Shown here one piece after another: positions 51,011 through 59,978 of a DNA stretch of 64,000 nucleotides. How positions within the stretch are numbered: the first letter of the stretch is position 1; each line of letters starts with the position of its first letter. The notes under the pieces are model-generated. The model was not told where the DNA came from and did no database searches. It worked only from the letters and a program-made list of their open reading frames with translations. The DNA comes from Marinomonas algicola (GTDB lineage: Bacteria; Pseudomonadota; Gammaproteobacteria; Pseudomonadales; Marinomonadaceae), in NCBI RefSeq assembly GCF_014805825.1, contig NZ_CP061941.1:1-64000 (forward strand). The letters are read 5' to 3'. The translations under genes and the position numbers were made by a program.

Positions 51011-51880
51011 TCATGAATTTAGAGACTTGATTAATACTGACGTGTCATTTCGTCCATAGCCTTCTGTGATTAAACGCTGGTATTTTTCATCCACATCACG
51101 AGTTAAAGGGAGGCTTAATGACATCTTTTGGGCTTGATCCAAACAAAGCCCCAAATCTTTATGCATCCATTCAATGGCAAAACCAAAGTCGAATTGCTCT
51201 TTTGCCATTGTTTCTCCTCGATTTTCCAATTGCCAAGAGCCCGCTGCACCGTATTTAAGCGTTTCCACAAGCGTGGCGATGTCTAATCCTGCTTTTTGAG
51301 CAAAAAGAATGCCTTCTGATAGACCTGATAATACCCCTGCGATGAGAATTTGGTTTACCATTTTAGCGATTTGGCCGTGTCCTACAGGCCCTTGGAGCAC
51401 AACGGATTTAGCATAACAGTCCATTACCTTTTGAACCTTTGCTAATACAGATGCATCGCCTCCAACCATCACAGTCAGTACGCCATTTTCTGCCCCTGCT
51501 TGTCCTCCTGATACTGGGGCATCTAAAAAATAGCCGCCTTTGTCCCGAGCGATTCGTGACAATTCTTGGGCCACTTCGGCAGAAGCCGTTGTATGATCGA
51601 CAAAAATAGTACCTGGCGCCGCCTTTGAAAATACACCCTCTTCGCCAAGATAGACTTCCCTGAGATCGTTGTCATTCCCGACGCAAGTGAATACGATTTC
51701 TTTATTTTCAGCTGCCAGTGCCGGTGTTGTTTCCCACTGCCCCGTATAGGATTGTGACCAACTTTCTGCTTTTAATCTTGTTCGATTAAATACGGTAACG
51801 GAATGACCTGCCTGGCTTAAGTGACCCGCCATGGGGAATCCCATTGTTCCTAAACCGATAAAGGCAACTTGCTGACTCAT
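51011..51880 (-). CDS. Beta-hydroxyacid dehydrogenase, 3-hydroxyisobutyrate dehydrogenase family
   Basis: This 289-residue NAD(P)-dependent enzyme has the N-terminal dinucleotide motif GLGTMGFPMAGHL, the substrate motif DAPVSGGQAGAENG, the catalytic lysine in GQIAKMVNQ and the C-terminal KDLGLCLDQA helix. Family members act on 3-hydroxyisobutyrate, tartronate semialdehyde (GarR) or succinic semialdehyde. The exact substrate cannot be assigned. GGAGA precedes the ATG. It appears monocistronic. Confidence 0.9.
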   Translation of the reverse strand: MSQQVAFIGLGTMGFPMAGHLSQAGHSVTVFNRTRLKAESWSQSYTGQWETTPALAAENKEIVFTCVGNDNDLREVYLGEEGVFSKAAPGTIFVDHTTASAEVAQELSRIARDKGGYFLDAPVSGGQAGAENGVLTVMVGGDASVLAKVQKVMDCYAKSVVLQGPVGHGQIAKMVNQILIAGVLSGLSEGILFAQKAGLDIATLVETLKYGAAGSWQLENRGETMAKEQFDFGFAIEWMHKDLGLCLDQAQKMSLSLPLTRDVDEKYQRLITEGYGRNDTSVLIKSLNS

Positions 51881-52282
51881 ATTTATCTCTCCATTTATCT
51901 ATTATTAATGATGGTTTTGTCTTGTTAATCAAAGGTAACAGAATAGCGTGAGTGATTTCGAATGGTTAGTGACAGACTTAGAAAATTGTGAGCGTACAGT
52001 GGATATATATAGGTGTAATACCACAAATCACCTGTGGATAAAAATGTGCACTTAATTTAGAAAAGGCTTATTTAGGGTGTGGTTAACTGTTTTTTTTGTT
52101 AATTGTTTAAAAATCAATCATCTTCGTTTGCTTTTTTGTCGACTCATACCTTTGGTGTCATTTGATTTAGATTGAATGTCTCTTTAACGTAGCTGAGGTT
52201 GAGCATGGCTTCATATTAAAGGGTTCGCTTGTTACGTTCTCAACTTAATAATTAATATTATATATCTATATAAAACAAACCA
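51881..52282. other. Intergenic region with a DnaA box
   Basis: 402 AT-rich bases separate the dehydrogenase and SGNH hydrolase genes. A single perfect DnaA box TGTGGATAA lies at 52033-52041. No gene or clear terminator is seen. Confidence 0.5.
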
Positions 52283-52909
52283 TTAGCATTTTATTAGCTG
52301 GTCTAGAATAGGTAATAAAGCGAGAGATAACTGCTTATTTGCTAATAAATCTAAATGTATGCCATCTAATTCACTTGGCTGAATAATACTGGCTGAGTTA
52401 AAAAACACACACTCATGTAAGCTAGCAACTCTTTGATAGTACTGGTGTAATTCTTGCGATTTTTCCACGGCGCCTTGATACATGTCAGCCAAATCCCCTT
52501 TTGGGGATAAAATATTTGGTGGCGCGACTAAAAAAATCTTAGGTGTTGGAAAATTATGTGGGCTTGGCGCCTGTATTTTATGAATAATTTGCTCTATCCC
52601 CTTTGACGCTTCATAAGCGCCTACATTGAAATAGTGCTTTAAATCATTTGTGCCAAGCATAAGAATGATGACGTCAATGGGACCAAAAATTTCCAATGTC
52701 GTTTGAATCGATAACGAGCCATTTCTACCTTCTCTAAATGGATCCTCCCAAACGGTTGTTCTTCCTGGAAGTCCAAAATTGATGACTGTGTGAGTTGAGC
52801 CTAAATGGTCGTTCAATAGTTCTGGCCAGCGTTGGTTGTGATTAAATCGACCACCTTGCGGAGCGGCTCCCCAAGTTAACGAATCGCCATAACAGAGTAT
52901 TGTCGCCAT
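52283..52909 (-). CDS. SGNH/GDSL-family hydrolase, arylesterase-like
   Basis: This 208-residue esterase of the SGNH fold has the nucleophile block CYGDSLTWG (Ser10), a glycine in block II, the oxyanion GTND (86-89) and the catalytic Asp182/His185 in LDGIHLD. No signal peptide is evident, so it is probably cytoplasmic. It resembles GDSL arylesterases/acyltransferases such as those producing peracids. Substrate unknown. No functional partner adjoins it. Confidence 0.9.
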   Translation of the reverse strand: MATILCYGDSLTWGAAPQGGRFNHNQRWPELLNDHLGSTHTVINFGLPGRTTVWEDPFREGRNGSLSIQTTLEIFGPIDVIILMLGTNDLKHYFNVGAYEASKGIEQIIHKIQAPSPHNFPTPKIFLVAPPNILSPKGDLADMYQGAVEKSQELHQYYQRVASLHECVFFNSASIIQPSELDGIHLDLLANKQLSLALLPILDQLIKC

Positions 52910-53652
52910 GATAGTCCCCTTTTTGTTCAGAATACTCAGTAAGTATAGTCATTAATACAGCATGCATTGACTTTTTTCATGAATAAAGACGGCGGCTTAA
53001 TTAATGATTGAGATAGCTCATTGGCTGACTTTTTGGCAGGCGCAGGCGATTCATAGCTAAGTCATTTATAGGACTGTTGTAAACAAATTTAGAGCCATTT
53101 AGGTTTCAGCGGTATCTATCTAAAACGCGTTTCATGATTTGTCTTAAGGACTGTTAAATCGCTGTTTGTGATTTCTGGCTCGATATTTGCTTTTAAAATG
53201 TGTTGCTTTAGTGTGTATACAGTCAACTATTAGGCAGACGAATGTAGATAAATAAAGTGCAAATAATGGTCACGCTAAAAATTGAAGGACTCACTACATT
53301 TTGTGACTTTTGATGCGCTATTTTGAGAGAAGCGTTCATTTCGTGTTTTTTTTTGATTAAGGTTTAGTATATTTTGTCTCTCTAATGTAAGAGACGTTTA
53401 TTCCATAAAGTTCTTCTATTTATCTGTTTTTTAGCTAAAAATTTTGACTGATGGCAGTAAACAAGGTATTTATAACTGGGGTTGGGTATCAAATCAGATT
53501 TTTGGTTTGAAAGAAAAAATAATTTTACATAAGTTTACTGAACTCATTACGTTCTATTACAAAGTGGTAGTCTAAATGACGTTTTGATTGTCAGTAATTC
53601 GTAAGATTGTGCTCCATTATAATAATTAATAAATATAAAAGAGGGTTTATCT
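52910..53652. other. Large gap upstream of the universal stress protein gene
   Basis: 743 AT-rich bases hold no frame with recognisable content on either strand. A TATAAT-like hexamer (53618-53623) lies 30 bp before the usp start but lacks a good -35. The length leaves room for a long leader, a small RNA or a decayed gene; I see no positive evidence for any of them. Confidence 0.5.
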
Positions 53653-54093
53653 ATGTCAACAACTCTGATTGTTGGTATCGACGGTAGTGAAGCAGGTGCT
53701 CGTGCTTTGTCTTACACTAAACGTCTAGCCACTTTGATTGGTTCGGATTGTAAAATCGAAGTAGTCTACGTCATCGAATGGTCTCCTTATTCTTTTCAAA
53801 CTCCTGAAGAGAATGCTCAAAGAAATAAACAACGTGAAAAAGCCATATCGGTTGCGAATGAGCGCATTGTAGAACCTGCGGTTTCTTCGCTTATCTCTGA
53901 AGGTTTTTCTGCTGAAGGTCGTGTACTGCACGGTAAAGTAGCGCATCTACTGAACTCTGTTGCGGTAGAAACAAATGCAGAGCAAATCGTCGTCGCTCGT
54001 TCTTCTGCGGCCGGTTTCACTTCTCGTGTATTTGGTAGTGTTACGGCGAATTTGGTAATGAGCTCAACTGTACCTGTTACAGTTGTAGGCTAA
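53653..54093 (+). CDS. Universal stress protein (UspA family)
   Basis: This 146-residue single-domain Usp begins LIVGIDGSEAGARALSYTKRLA and ends with SSTVPVTVVG, the family edges. The ATP-loop region reads ARSSAAGFTSRVFGSV, which lacks the usual first glycine of the G-x2-G-x9-G motif, so ATP binding is uncertain. A GAGGG ribosome binding site precedes the ATG. It lies 9 bp before a sodium/alanine symporter gene with a strong AAGGAG, so the two form an operon in which Usp may modulate transport. Confidence 0.9.
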   Translation: MSTTLIVGIDGSEAGARALSYTKRLATLIGSDCKIEVVYVIEWSPYSFQTPEENAQRNKQREKAISVANERIVEPAVSSLISEGFSAEGRVLHGKVAHLLNSVAVETNAEQIVVARSSAAGFTSRVFGSVTANLVMSSTVPVTVVG

Positions 54094-54102
54094 GGAGTAA
54101 TT

Positions 54103-55650
54103 ATGAGATTAAAAAACGCAATGTATTCAATGATTGTGCTCTTTATGGGCCTATTTCAAGCAACAATAGCGAAGGCAGAAGGTATTGATGCTGCGGTAAA
54201 CGCCGTATTTGCCTCTTCAACAGGTTGGTTTGTTAATTTAATTTTCGCTCCGTTACCTGGTACGTCTTTTCCATGGATCGTTCTTTGGTTGGTCGTGGGC
54301 GCAAGTGTTTTTACGCTGTACTTTGGTTTCGTTCAATTCCGTGCAATTCGTCATTCAATTGAATTGGTTAAGGGCGATTACTCGGACCCTAAAGACGCCG
54401 GTGAAGTCAGTCACTTTCAAGCGTTAACAACCGCTTTATCTGGTACGGTTGGTTTGGGTAACATAGCAGGTGTTGCTGTCGCCATTGGTATTGGTGGGCC
54501 GGGTGCGACTTTCTGGATGATCCTTGCGGGTTTGATGGGGATGGCCTCTAAGTTTGTTGAGTGTACGTTAGGTGTGAAGTACCGTAATGAATATAAAGAT
54601 GGCAGTGTATCGGGTGGACCGATGTACTACATTTCTAAAGGCTTTGAAGAACGTGGCTTACCTGGCGGTAAATTCCTTGCGGCTCTGTTCGCTGTGTTTT
54701 GTATCTTTGGTGCGTTTGGTGGCGGTAACATGTTCCAAGCAAACCAAGCACACGCTCAATTAAGCAGTGTGATCGGTGATTACCCAGGTTGGATTACCGG
54801 TGTTATTTTTGCCGTGATTGTGTTCTTGGTTATTGTGGGTGGCATCAAATCTATTGCTCGAGTAACAGAGAAAGTCGTTCCTTTTATGGGCGTTCTTTAT
54901 GTTGGTGCAGGCTTAATCATTCTGTTAATGAACTTCGATCAAATCGGTTGGGCTTTTGGCCAAATCTTTGAAGGCGCATTTACAGGGCTTGGTGTTGCTG
55001 GTGGTATGGTTGGGGCTTTGATTCAAGGCTTTAAACGTGCGGCTTTCTCAAACGAAGCGGGTGTTGGTTCAGCGGCCATTGCTCACTCGGCGGTAAAAAC
55101 CAATGAGCCTATCACAGAAGGTTTGGTGTCTTTACTTGAGCCATTCATCGACACGGTTGTTATTTGTACTATGACGGCACTTGTGATCATCATTACAGGC
55201 CAATTAATCTCGGATCCTTCAACAGGTCTTTATGTATTGAATGAAGCCGGTACAGCGATTGCGACTCAAGGCGGTACTTCTGGTGTTGCGTTAACATCCG
55301 CTGCATTTGGTTCGGCATTCACATGGTTCCCATACATTCTCGTTTTAGCGGTTGTATTGTTTGCTTTCTCAACAATGTTAAGTTGGTCTTACTATGGTTT
55401 AAAAGCGTGGACGTATTTGTTCGGTGAAGGCAAAGCCGCAGAGATGTCTTTTAAAGTCTTATTCTGCTTGTTTGTTATCATTGGCGCGTCGGCAAGTTTA
55501 GGCCCAGTTATTGACTTCTCTGATGCGATGATTTTCGCAATGGCTGTTGTTAATATCATTGGTCTATACTTCTTAATGCCAATTGTTAAGAAAGAATATA
55601 TCTCTTATTTCTCTCGCTTGAAGAGTGGTGAAATTAAGAAATTTAAATAA
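54103..55650 (+). CDS. Alanine/glycine:cation symporter (AGCS family)
   Basis: This 515-residue membrane protein has about 11-12 helices. It has the AGCS signature GTVGLGNIAGVAVAIGIGGP near residue 115, FVECTLGVKYRN, GGPMYYISKGFEERG and KRAAFSNEAGVGSAAIAHS. These proteins import alanine or glycine with Na+. The N-terminal 25 residues look like a signal or first helix. It is expressed with the preceding usp gene and closed by a terminator. Confidence 0.95.
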   Translation: MRLKNAMYSMIVLFMGLFQATIAKAEGIDAAVNAVFASSTGWFVNLIFAPLPGTSFPWIVLWLVVGASVFTLYFGFVQFRAIRHSIELVKGDYSDPKDAGEVSHFQALTTALSGTVGLGNIAGVAVAIGIGGPGATFWMILAGLMGMASKFVECTLGVKYRNEYKDGSVSGGPMYYISKGFEERGLPGGKFLAALFAVFCIFGAFGGGNMFQANQAHAQLSSVIGDYPGWITGVIFAVIVFLVIVGGIKSIARVTEKVVPFMGVLYVGAGLIILLMNFDQIGWAFGQIFEGAFTGLGVAGGMVGALIQGFKRAAFSNEAGVGSAAIAHSAVKTNEPITEGLVSLLEPFIDTVVICTMTALVIIITGQLISDPSTGLYVLNEAGTAIATQGGTSGVALTSAAFGSAFTWFPYILVLAVVLFAFSTMLSWSYYGLKAWTYLFGEGKAAEMSFKVLFCLFVIIGASASLGPVIDFSDAMIFAMAVVNIIGLYFLMPIVKKEYISYFSRLKSGEIKKFK

Positions 55651-55671
55651 GGTAAACGTTATTTAAACTCT

Positions 55672-55707
55672 AAAAAGGCGTCTATTTAGTAGGCGCCTTT
55701 TTTTTGA
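55672..55707 (+). terminator. Terminator of the usp-AGCS operon
   Basis: AAAAAGGCG pairs with CGCCTTTTT around a short loop, followed by a run of T. It lies about 20 bp after the symporter stop codon. Confidence 0.88.
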
Positions 55708-55802
55708 ATCATGGAAAATGGTATTAAAGGTTACCTTAAAGGAACTCATGGCTCTTAATAAAAGCAGACTAAATGGGGATGGATAGAGCGATGGCCACTT
55801 AT

Positions 55803-56879
55803 TTAATCGGTTATTTTTGAATCTATTATTCTGTTTCTACCAATTTTCTTTGCCGTATATAGATGCTGATCTGCAATACTAAATACTTCGGTTGTGTTGG
55901 CGCCTTCATGAGAGTAGCCAATACCGATACTTGCGGTAATACCGTGAACAGGACTTGTGTCCAATTGGCTAATCGTATTTTTTAAATATTCTGCCAGCTC
56001 TAAGACCTTCTCTCTCTTACTGTTAAGCGTAATTATAATAAATTCCTCTCCTCCCCATCTTCCTAAGATATCATTAGGGTGTACTTTTCGGCTTAAGTAA
56101 GAGGCAATGCTCACCAATATTTTATCACCTTCTAGATGTCCGTATTGGTCATTAACTTGTTTAAAATGGTCTATATCGACGACTAAAATAGCGTAATCCT
56201 GCTGGTTTCCATCTGAATTCAGTTTTAGTTCTTTAATGACTTTATCGATCCCTCTACGGTTTAATATACGTGTTAATAAATCAATATAGGCATAATTCTC
56301 TAGTTTGATGGCCTGTCTTTGAGCTTGATCATTATTCTTACGAAGTTTAATGACCATCCACAATAGGGTTATGTAGATAAAATGAGCGATCCCCATGTTA
56401 ATCACAACCGCTAAGGAATCGTTTAGTGTGTTGTCTATGATAAGCGCAATGAAATGACCAACTATCGTGATGCTAAAAATAATGAGGGTTGTTGGAGTGG
56501 CTTTTTTTACATCTAAGAACAGGTAGGCCATTACATAATTTAGTCCTAACCATTGTGAAGAGTTCAAAAAAAGCGCGTCGTTAAACGCATAATGCCAGAT
56601 GCTTGAACAGATTAAGAAGCTAGCAATGACACTATAAGCGAGCATTAATAAAGTTTGATGGCTGAGTTTCTTCGTTAGGCTTAAAAAATAAATAATGCTC
56701 AAAAATGTGATACATAATGGATAACTGTATTGATCAAATAATACAATAGAACCGGTTACAGAATTGACTAACCAAATTAATGTAAAGCAAGCGATAGAGA
56801 ATAAGATCAACTTTCTGAATAGCTCAAGCTTAACGCCTGACGCACGCAGTAAATAATGTCCAGTTCGTTTCTGATCCAT
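55803..56879 (-). CDS. Membrane-anchored diguanylate cyclase (GGDEF)
   Basis: The 358-residue protein has five or six N-terminal membrane helices (about 21-178), a short coiled linker and a GGDEF domain whose active site reads RWGGEEF (274-280). GGEEF is catalytically competent in known cyclases. DIDHFKQVNDQYGHLEGD and ASIGIGYS complete the domain. The inhibitory I-site position (267-270) reads HPND, not RxxD, so product inhibition may be absent. It probably makes c-di-GMP in response to a membrane or external signal. No close ribosome binding site is seen and it stands alone. Confidence 0.92.
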   Translation of the reverse strand: MDQKRTGHYLLRASGVKLELFRKLILFSIACFTLIWLVNSVTGSIVLFDQYSYPLCITFLSIIYFLSLTKKLSHQTLLMLAYSVIASFLICSSIWHYAFNDALFLNSSQWLGLNYVMAYLFLDVKKATPTTLIIFSITIVGHFIALIIDNTLNDSLAVVINMGIAHFIYITLLWMVIKLRKNNDQAQRQAIKLENYAYIDLLTRILNRRGIDKVIKELKLNSDGNQQDYAILVVDIDHFKQVNDQYGHLEGDKILVSIASYLSRKVHPNDILGRWGGEEFIIITLNSKREKVLELAEYLKNTISQLDTSPVHGITASIGIGYSHEGANTTEVFSIADQHLYTAKKIGRNRIIDSKITD

Positions 56880-57130
56880 TGTGAATCAATACCTATAAAC
56901 AAAAAATTACATTATTGTACAGGTATTTTACATTTTGAAGTAGTTTGATTTTGCATGGATCGCTTAAAAACTGTCCAAAGAAAAGAAGACTCATTACTTC
57001 TGCTTCTACTTATTTTGGGTGTACTTTTAATCGCGCGTTGAAAGCGCCTTTCTTTGATGACTTTTCTAGACATTTCTACTGTAGTCTTTATAGTAGCCAA
57101 TGTTTTAACAGCAGAATATAGGTCTAGATT

Positions 57131-57727
57131 ATGTTAGAAGCTCAACCTATTGATATTAATAAACTTGAAAAAATACGCACATCTTGGCTGCCTGCGGTCG
57201 AGTTCTTGTTTGGTGAAGCCGTAAATGAAGCCGAGTTTGTTGGTTTTGAACTTCGTGATGACACCCAAACACCTTCTACTGCGTTTAATCATGCCACCAG
57301 GCCTTTTGCCTATACCATTCACATACCGCAGAAAAGTCTTAGTAATGACGTTTTATTGTTAGCCGACATTATGCATGAGTTGTGTCATGGGTTGTTTCCA
57401 TTAGGTTATGAAGGCCACACAAAAGAACGTAAAACAACGGTTCTCTGTGAAGGTGCCGCAATCTATGCCTCTGTTGTCGCGTTGCGACAGGTGTTTGGAG
57501 ATGAATGTGTGGACGAATATCTGAATGTCTTGAGCGAGCAAGCGTTTAGCTATTACGATGCATTTTCTTATGTGGCTACTTTATTGTCGGATGACCCTAA
57601 GGCGATTAAAAAATTACGTGTTTTGCGTCCTTTTTTACAAGATGTGCAGAAACCGGACTTTGCTTTAGCGGATGTCAATGCCGATGTTAAAATAAAAGAC
57701 ATACTATTGATGACGTTTCGTCCTTAA
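57131..57727 (+). CDS. Unassigned HExxH-motif protein, putative zinc metallopeptidase
   Basis: I do not recognise this 198-residue protein as a named family. It contains HELCH (82-86), the zinc-protease HExxH motif, and a downstream glutamate in CEGAAIYAS (Glu107), 21 residues after the second histidine. This spacing fits a gluzincin-type third ligand. No signal peptide or membrane helix is seen, so it should be cytoplasmic. AGGT lies 7 bp before the ATG. It sits between the diguanylate cyclase and alkB genes, divergent from the former. Protease activity is an inference from the motif alone. Confidence 0.75.
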   Translation: MLEAQPIDINKLEKIRTSWLPAVEFLFGEAVNEAEFVGFELRDDTQTPSTAFNHATRPFAYTIHIPQKSLSNDVLLLADIMHELCHGLFPLGYEGHTKERKTTVLCEGAAIYASVVALRQVFGDECVDEYLNVLSEQAFSYYDAFSYVATLLSDDPKAIKKLRVLRPFLQDVQKPDFALADVNADVKIKDILLMTFRP

Positions 57728-57747
57728 GCAGTATGAGCCGTCTTAGC

Positions 57748-58359
57748 TTAGACACTCACTATATTTCTAAACGTTAGATTCACTCTTGGCTGGTTAATTT
57801 TTTGGGTTGGCGGTAGCCTGTGCTGCCAATAATCTTGAGTCGTTCCAGCCATAACCAGCAAACTTCCATGCTCTAAAAGCACGGAAACCGTATCGTTGGT
57901 GAGCTTGTTTTTAAAAGAAAAGATTCTTTCGGCGCCAAGGCTTACAGAAGCAATTGATCCATGTTTCTTTAACTCTTTTTCAGAGTCACTGTGCCAAGCC
58001 ATCCCTTCATTACCATCATGATATAAATTTAAAAGACAAGTATTAAATGTCTCCCCTAATGTGTTTTCCACAACGCCTTTAATATCAAGTAAATCCTTTG
58101 TCCAAGGTGATGCTTGTTTGGTAACGTTTGAATAAGTATAGCGAAATGCGTGGTCAGCATATAACGCTATCTTACGTTTGGTGGTAATGTGCTTACCCAT
58201 AATAATGGCTTGGTCATGCTGCCAATTTACAGTATGTAACAAGCGCTCAAAATGAGTATTTGCTTCCTCTATTGATAGGAAAGCCCCGTAATATTTCACG
58301 ATGTTTTCGCCATCCAAAAGGTTTTCAGGGTTTTCAATAAAGTCTCTAAATAAATTCAT
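57748..58359 (-). CDS. alkB: AlkB-type 2-oxoglutarate-dependent DNA/RNA dealkylase
   Basis: AlkB enzymes remove methyl lesions from bases by oxidation. The 203-residue protein has the iron ligands His123, Asp125 (AWHSDSE) and His180 (YWQH). Arg192 lies in the terminal RVNLTFR and binds 2-oxoglutarate; IASVSLGAERIFSFK carries the substrate-side strand. Sequence and size suggest the AlkB2/3-like subgroup, not E. coli AlkB itself. It is convergent to the HExxH gene. Confidence 0.9.
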   Translation of the reverse strand: MNLFRDFIENPENLLDGENIVKYYGAFLSIEEANTHFERLLHTVNWQHDQAIIMGKHITTKRKIALYADHAFRYTYSNVTKQASPWTKDLLDIKGVVENTLGETFNTCLLNLYHDGNEGMAWHSDSEKELKKHGSIASVSLGAERIFSFKNKLTNDTVSVLLEHGSLLVMAGTTQDYWQHRLPPTQKINQPRVNLTFRNIVSV

Positions 58360-58415
58360 GACAGTTCAATGATTAGGGCGAGTTGGGTATTATCTCAATA
58401 ATCCCATAGATATAG

Positions 58416-58461
58416 AAAATAAAAAAGACAGAAAACAAGGTACAATTGTCGTCTGTCTTTT
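58416..58461 (-). terminator. Terminator of the peroxiredoxin gene
   Basis: On the - strand AAAAGACAG pairs with CTGTCTTTT (58423-58431 with 58453-58461) and is followed by a T-rich run TTTTTTATTTT. It lies about 32 bp after the peroxiredoxin stop codon. Confidence 0.85.
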
Positions 58462-58492
58462 AGGTTAATGACTGGATTCTGTCATTAATTCG

Positions 58493-59017
58493 TTAACGTG
58501 CTTTCAGATAGTTTAGCATAGTATCGGCATCGGATACTTCAAATGGGTCTGCCGGAGCATCGTCTTGATAGCCTGCTTCTGAGAACATTTTTACAATATT
58601 GCCATTTTCTACGTGCATAGCATAACGCCAGCTGCGCATACCAAAACCAAGATTGTCTTTCTTCACTAGCATACCCATTTGACGAGTAAAGTCGCCATTA
58701 CCGTCTGGTAACAAGAAGACATTGTTTGCATTTTGACTTTTTCCCCACTGATACATAACAAAGGCATCATTCACAGAGATACAAATGACTGCATCGATTC
58801 CCTGTGCGGTAAATTCGTTATAAAGCGCTTCAAAGCGAGGTAAATGTGAGGTTGAGCAAGTAGGAGTAAACGCGCCGGGTAGAGAAAATACAACGACATT
58901 TTTATCTTTAAAAAGGTCTTCACTTGACACGTCTTTCCATTCAAATGGATTTGGACCGCCCAAGTCATCATTACGGACTCGTGTTTTAAAAACAACATTA
59001 GGTACTGTATTAGGCAT
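58493..59017 (-). CDS. Peroxiredoxin, Prx5/AhpE-like
   Basis: This 174-residue thioredoxin-fold peroxidase has the Prx5 active-site segment PGAFTPTCSTSHLP with peroxidatic Cys54. The family's later blocks are ICISVNDAFVMYQWGK and GFGMRSWRYAMHVENG. It reduces peroxides with thioredoxin or glutaredoxin electrons. No C-terminal glutaredoxin domain is fused, unlike the hybrid forms in Haemophilus. It is downstream of msrA on the same strand but after 343 bp, so it is probably separately transcribed; both serve oxidative defence. Confidence 0.93.
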   Translation of the reverse strand: MPNTVPNVVFKTRVRNDDLGGPNPFEWKDVSSEDLFKDKNVVVFSLPGAFTPTCSTSHLPRFEALYNEFTAQGIDAVICISVNDAFVMYQWGKSQNANNVFLLPDGNGDFTRQMGMLVKKDNLGFGMRSWRYAMHVENGNIVKMFSEAGYQDDAPADPFEVSDADTMLNYLKAR

Positions 59018-59360
59018 GATAGGTTTTTTCCTTTTGGTCTACGGATGAATAATAGAATTTATTAATATCTATTTACTATAACTTGGTATGACGATGCGTT
59101 TTTTCAATCGTTCAAAACAGATTAGCGTATTCATTTTAACATTACTCTACTTCTGAAGAACGGAATACTTCTTTAGGCCGTTTATTCATTTCTTGGTGGG
59201 GTATTTATCCGTTAATGGCCGTAATTCGGTCTAGATAAATATTAGGTATTTCTTTCACTTTGCCATTCTAAATGGCACGTAATGGCTTCCGCTTTTGCGG
59301 CTCGGAGACCATCACTCATTTTCATGGGGGTAGCGAACAGTTTACCAGATTGAGTCGGCT
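59018..59360. other. msrA/peroxiredoxin intergenic region
   Basis: 343 bp contain the peroxiredoxin promoter by position. A small open frame continues past the msrA end in another phase and shows no recognisable content. A CCGC-TTTT-GCGG hairpin near 59288 has no T-run. No other signal is recognised. Confidence 0.45.
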
Positions 59361-59978
59361 CTATTTCTTTGACTGTGTCTCCCCAACCTCTCCCCATAAC
59401 GCTTCAATTTTACTATCTCGGCCGCAACTGGCACGGTAATATCGGTAACGAATTGGGTTTTTCTTATAGTAATCCTGATGGTAGGTCTCAGCGAGATAAA
59501 AAGGGCTGGCGGCCAGAATCGGCGTAACAATTTTCTCATTAAAGGGCTTTGATTGTTTTATCTCTGCTAGCGATGTTTCGTATATGGCTTTTTGTTCATC
59601 ACTTTGATAAAACATAGCGGTAAGATACGGGCTGCCCTTATCGCAGAACTGGCCTTTGTCATCTGTTGGGTCGATGGTTTTCCAGAAATAATCTGACAAA
59701 GACTTTAAGGTAACTTTCGTATCATCAAAGGTGATCTTTACCGCCTCGTAATGACCTGTTTTTTTTGCCGATACTTCTCGGTAAGTTGGGTTTTCTGTAT
59801 GGCCTCCTGTGTAGCCAGAAACCACGTCTAAAACGCCATCAACTTTCTCAAAATCTGACTCGACACACCAAAAGCATCCACCTGCGACTATCATGGTTTG
59901 AGTTGTGGCCTTTACTGCGAACGAATGAGTTAGAAGCGCGGCACCTATCATGCCGCCAAACACTCTGTGTATTTTCAT
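59361..59978 (-). CDS. msrA: Exported peptide methionine sulfoxide reductase MsrA
   Basis: MsrA reduces methionine-S-sulfoxide in proteins. The 205-residue protein has the catalytic GGCFWCVE with Cys35, the SGYTGG and GHYEAVKITFD blocks and the C-terminal RASCGRD. Unlike the cytosolic E. coli enzyme, it begins with a hydrophobic signal-like segment (about 1-24, ending VKA). It is probably periplasmic and protects envelope proteins. AGGTG lies 8 bp before the ATG. Confidence 0.93.
   Translation of the reverse strand: MKIHRVFGGMIGAALLTHSFAVKATTQTMIVAGGCFWCVESDFEKVDGVLDVVSGYTGGHTENPTYREVSAKKTGHYEAVKITFDDTKVTLKSLSDYFWKTIDPTDDKGQFCDKGSPYLTAMFYQSDEQKAIYETSLAEIKQSKPFNEKIVTPILAASPFYLAETYHQDYYKKNPIRYRYYRASCGRDSKIEALWGEVGETQSKK

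Noticed and set aside
59233..59360. Open frame continuing past the msrA stop codon in another phase
   Set aside because: MsrA already ends at its normal C-terminus. The extra frame has no homology that I can recognise, so a frameshift is not supported.
59342..59539. 65-codon - strand frame over the msrA 3' end
   Set aside because: Overlaps the msrA coding region in another phase. Arginine-rich composition of a shadow frame.
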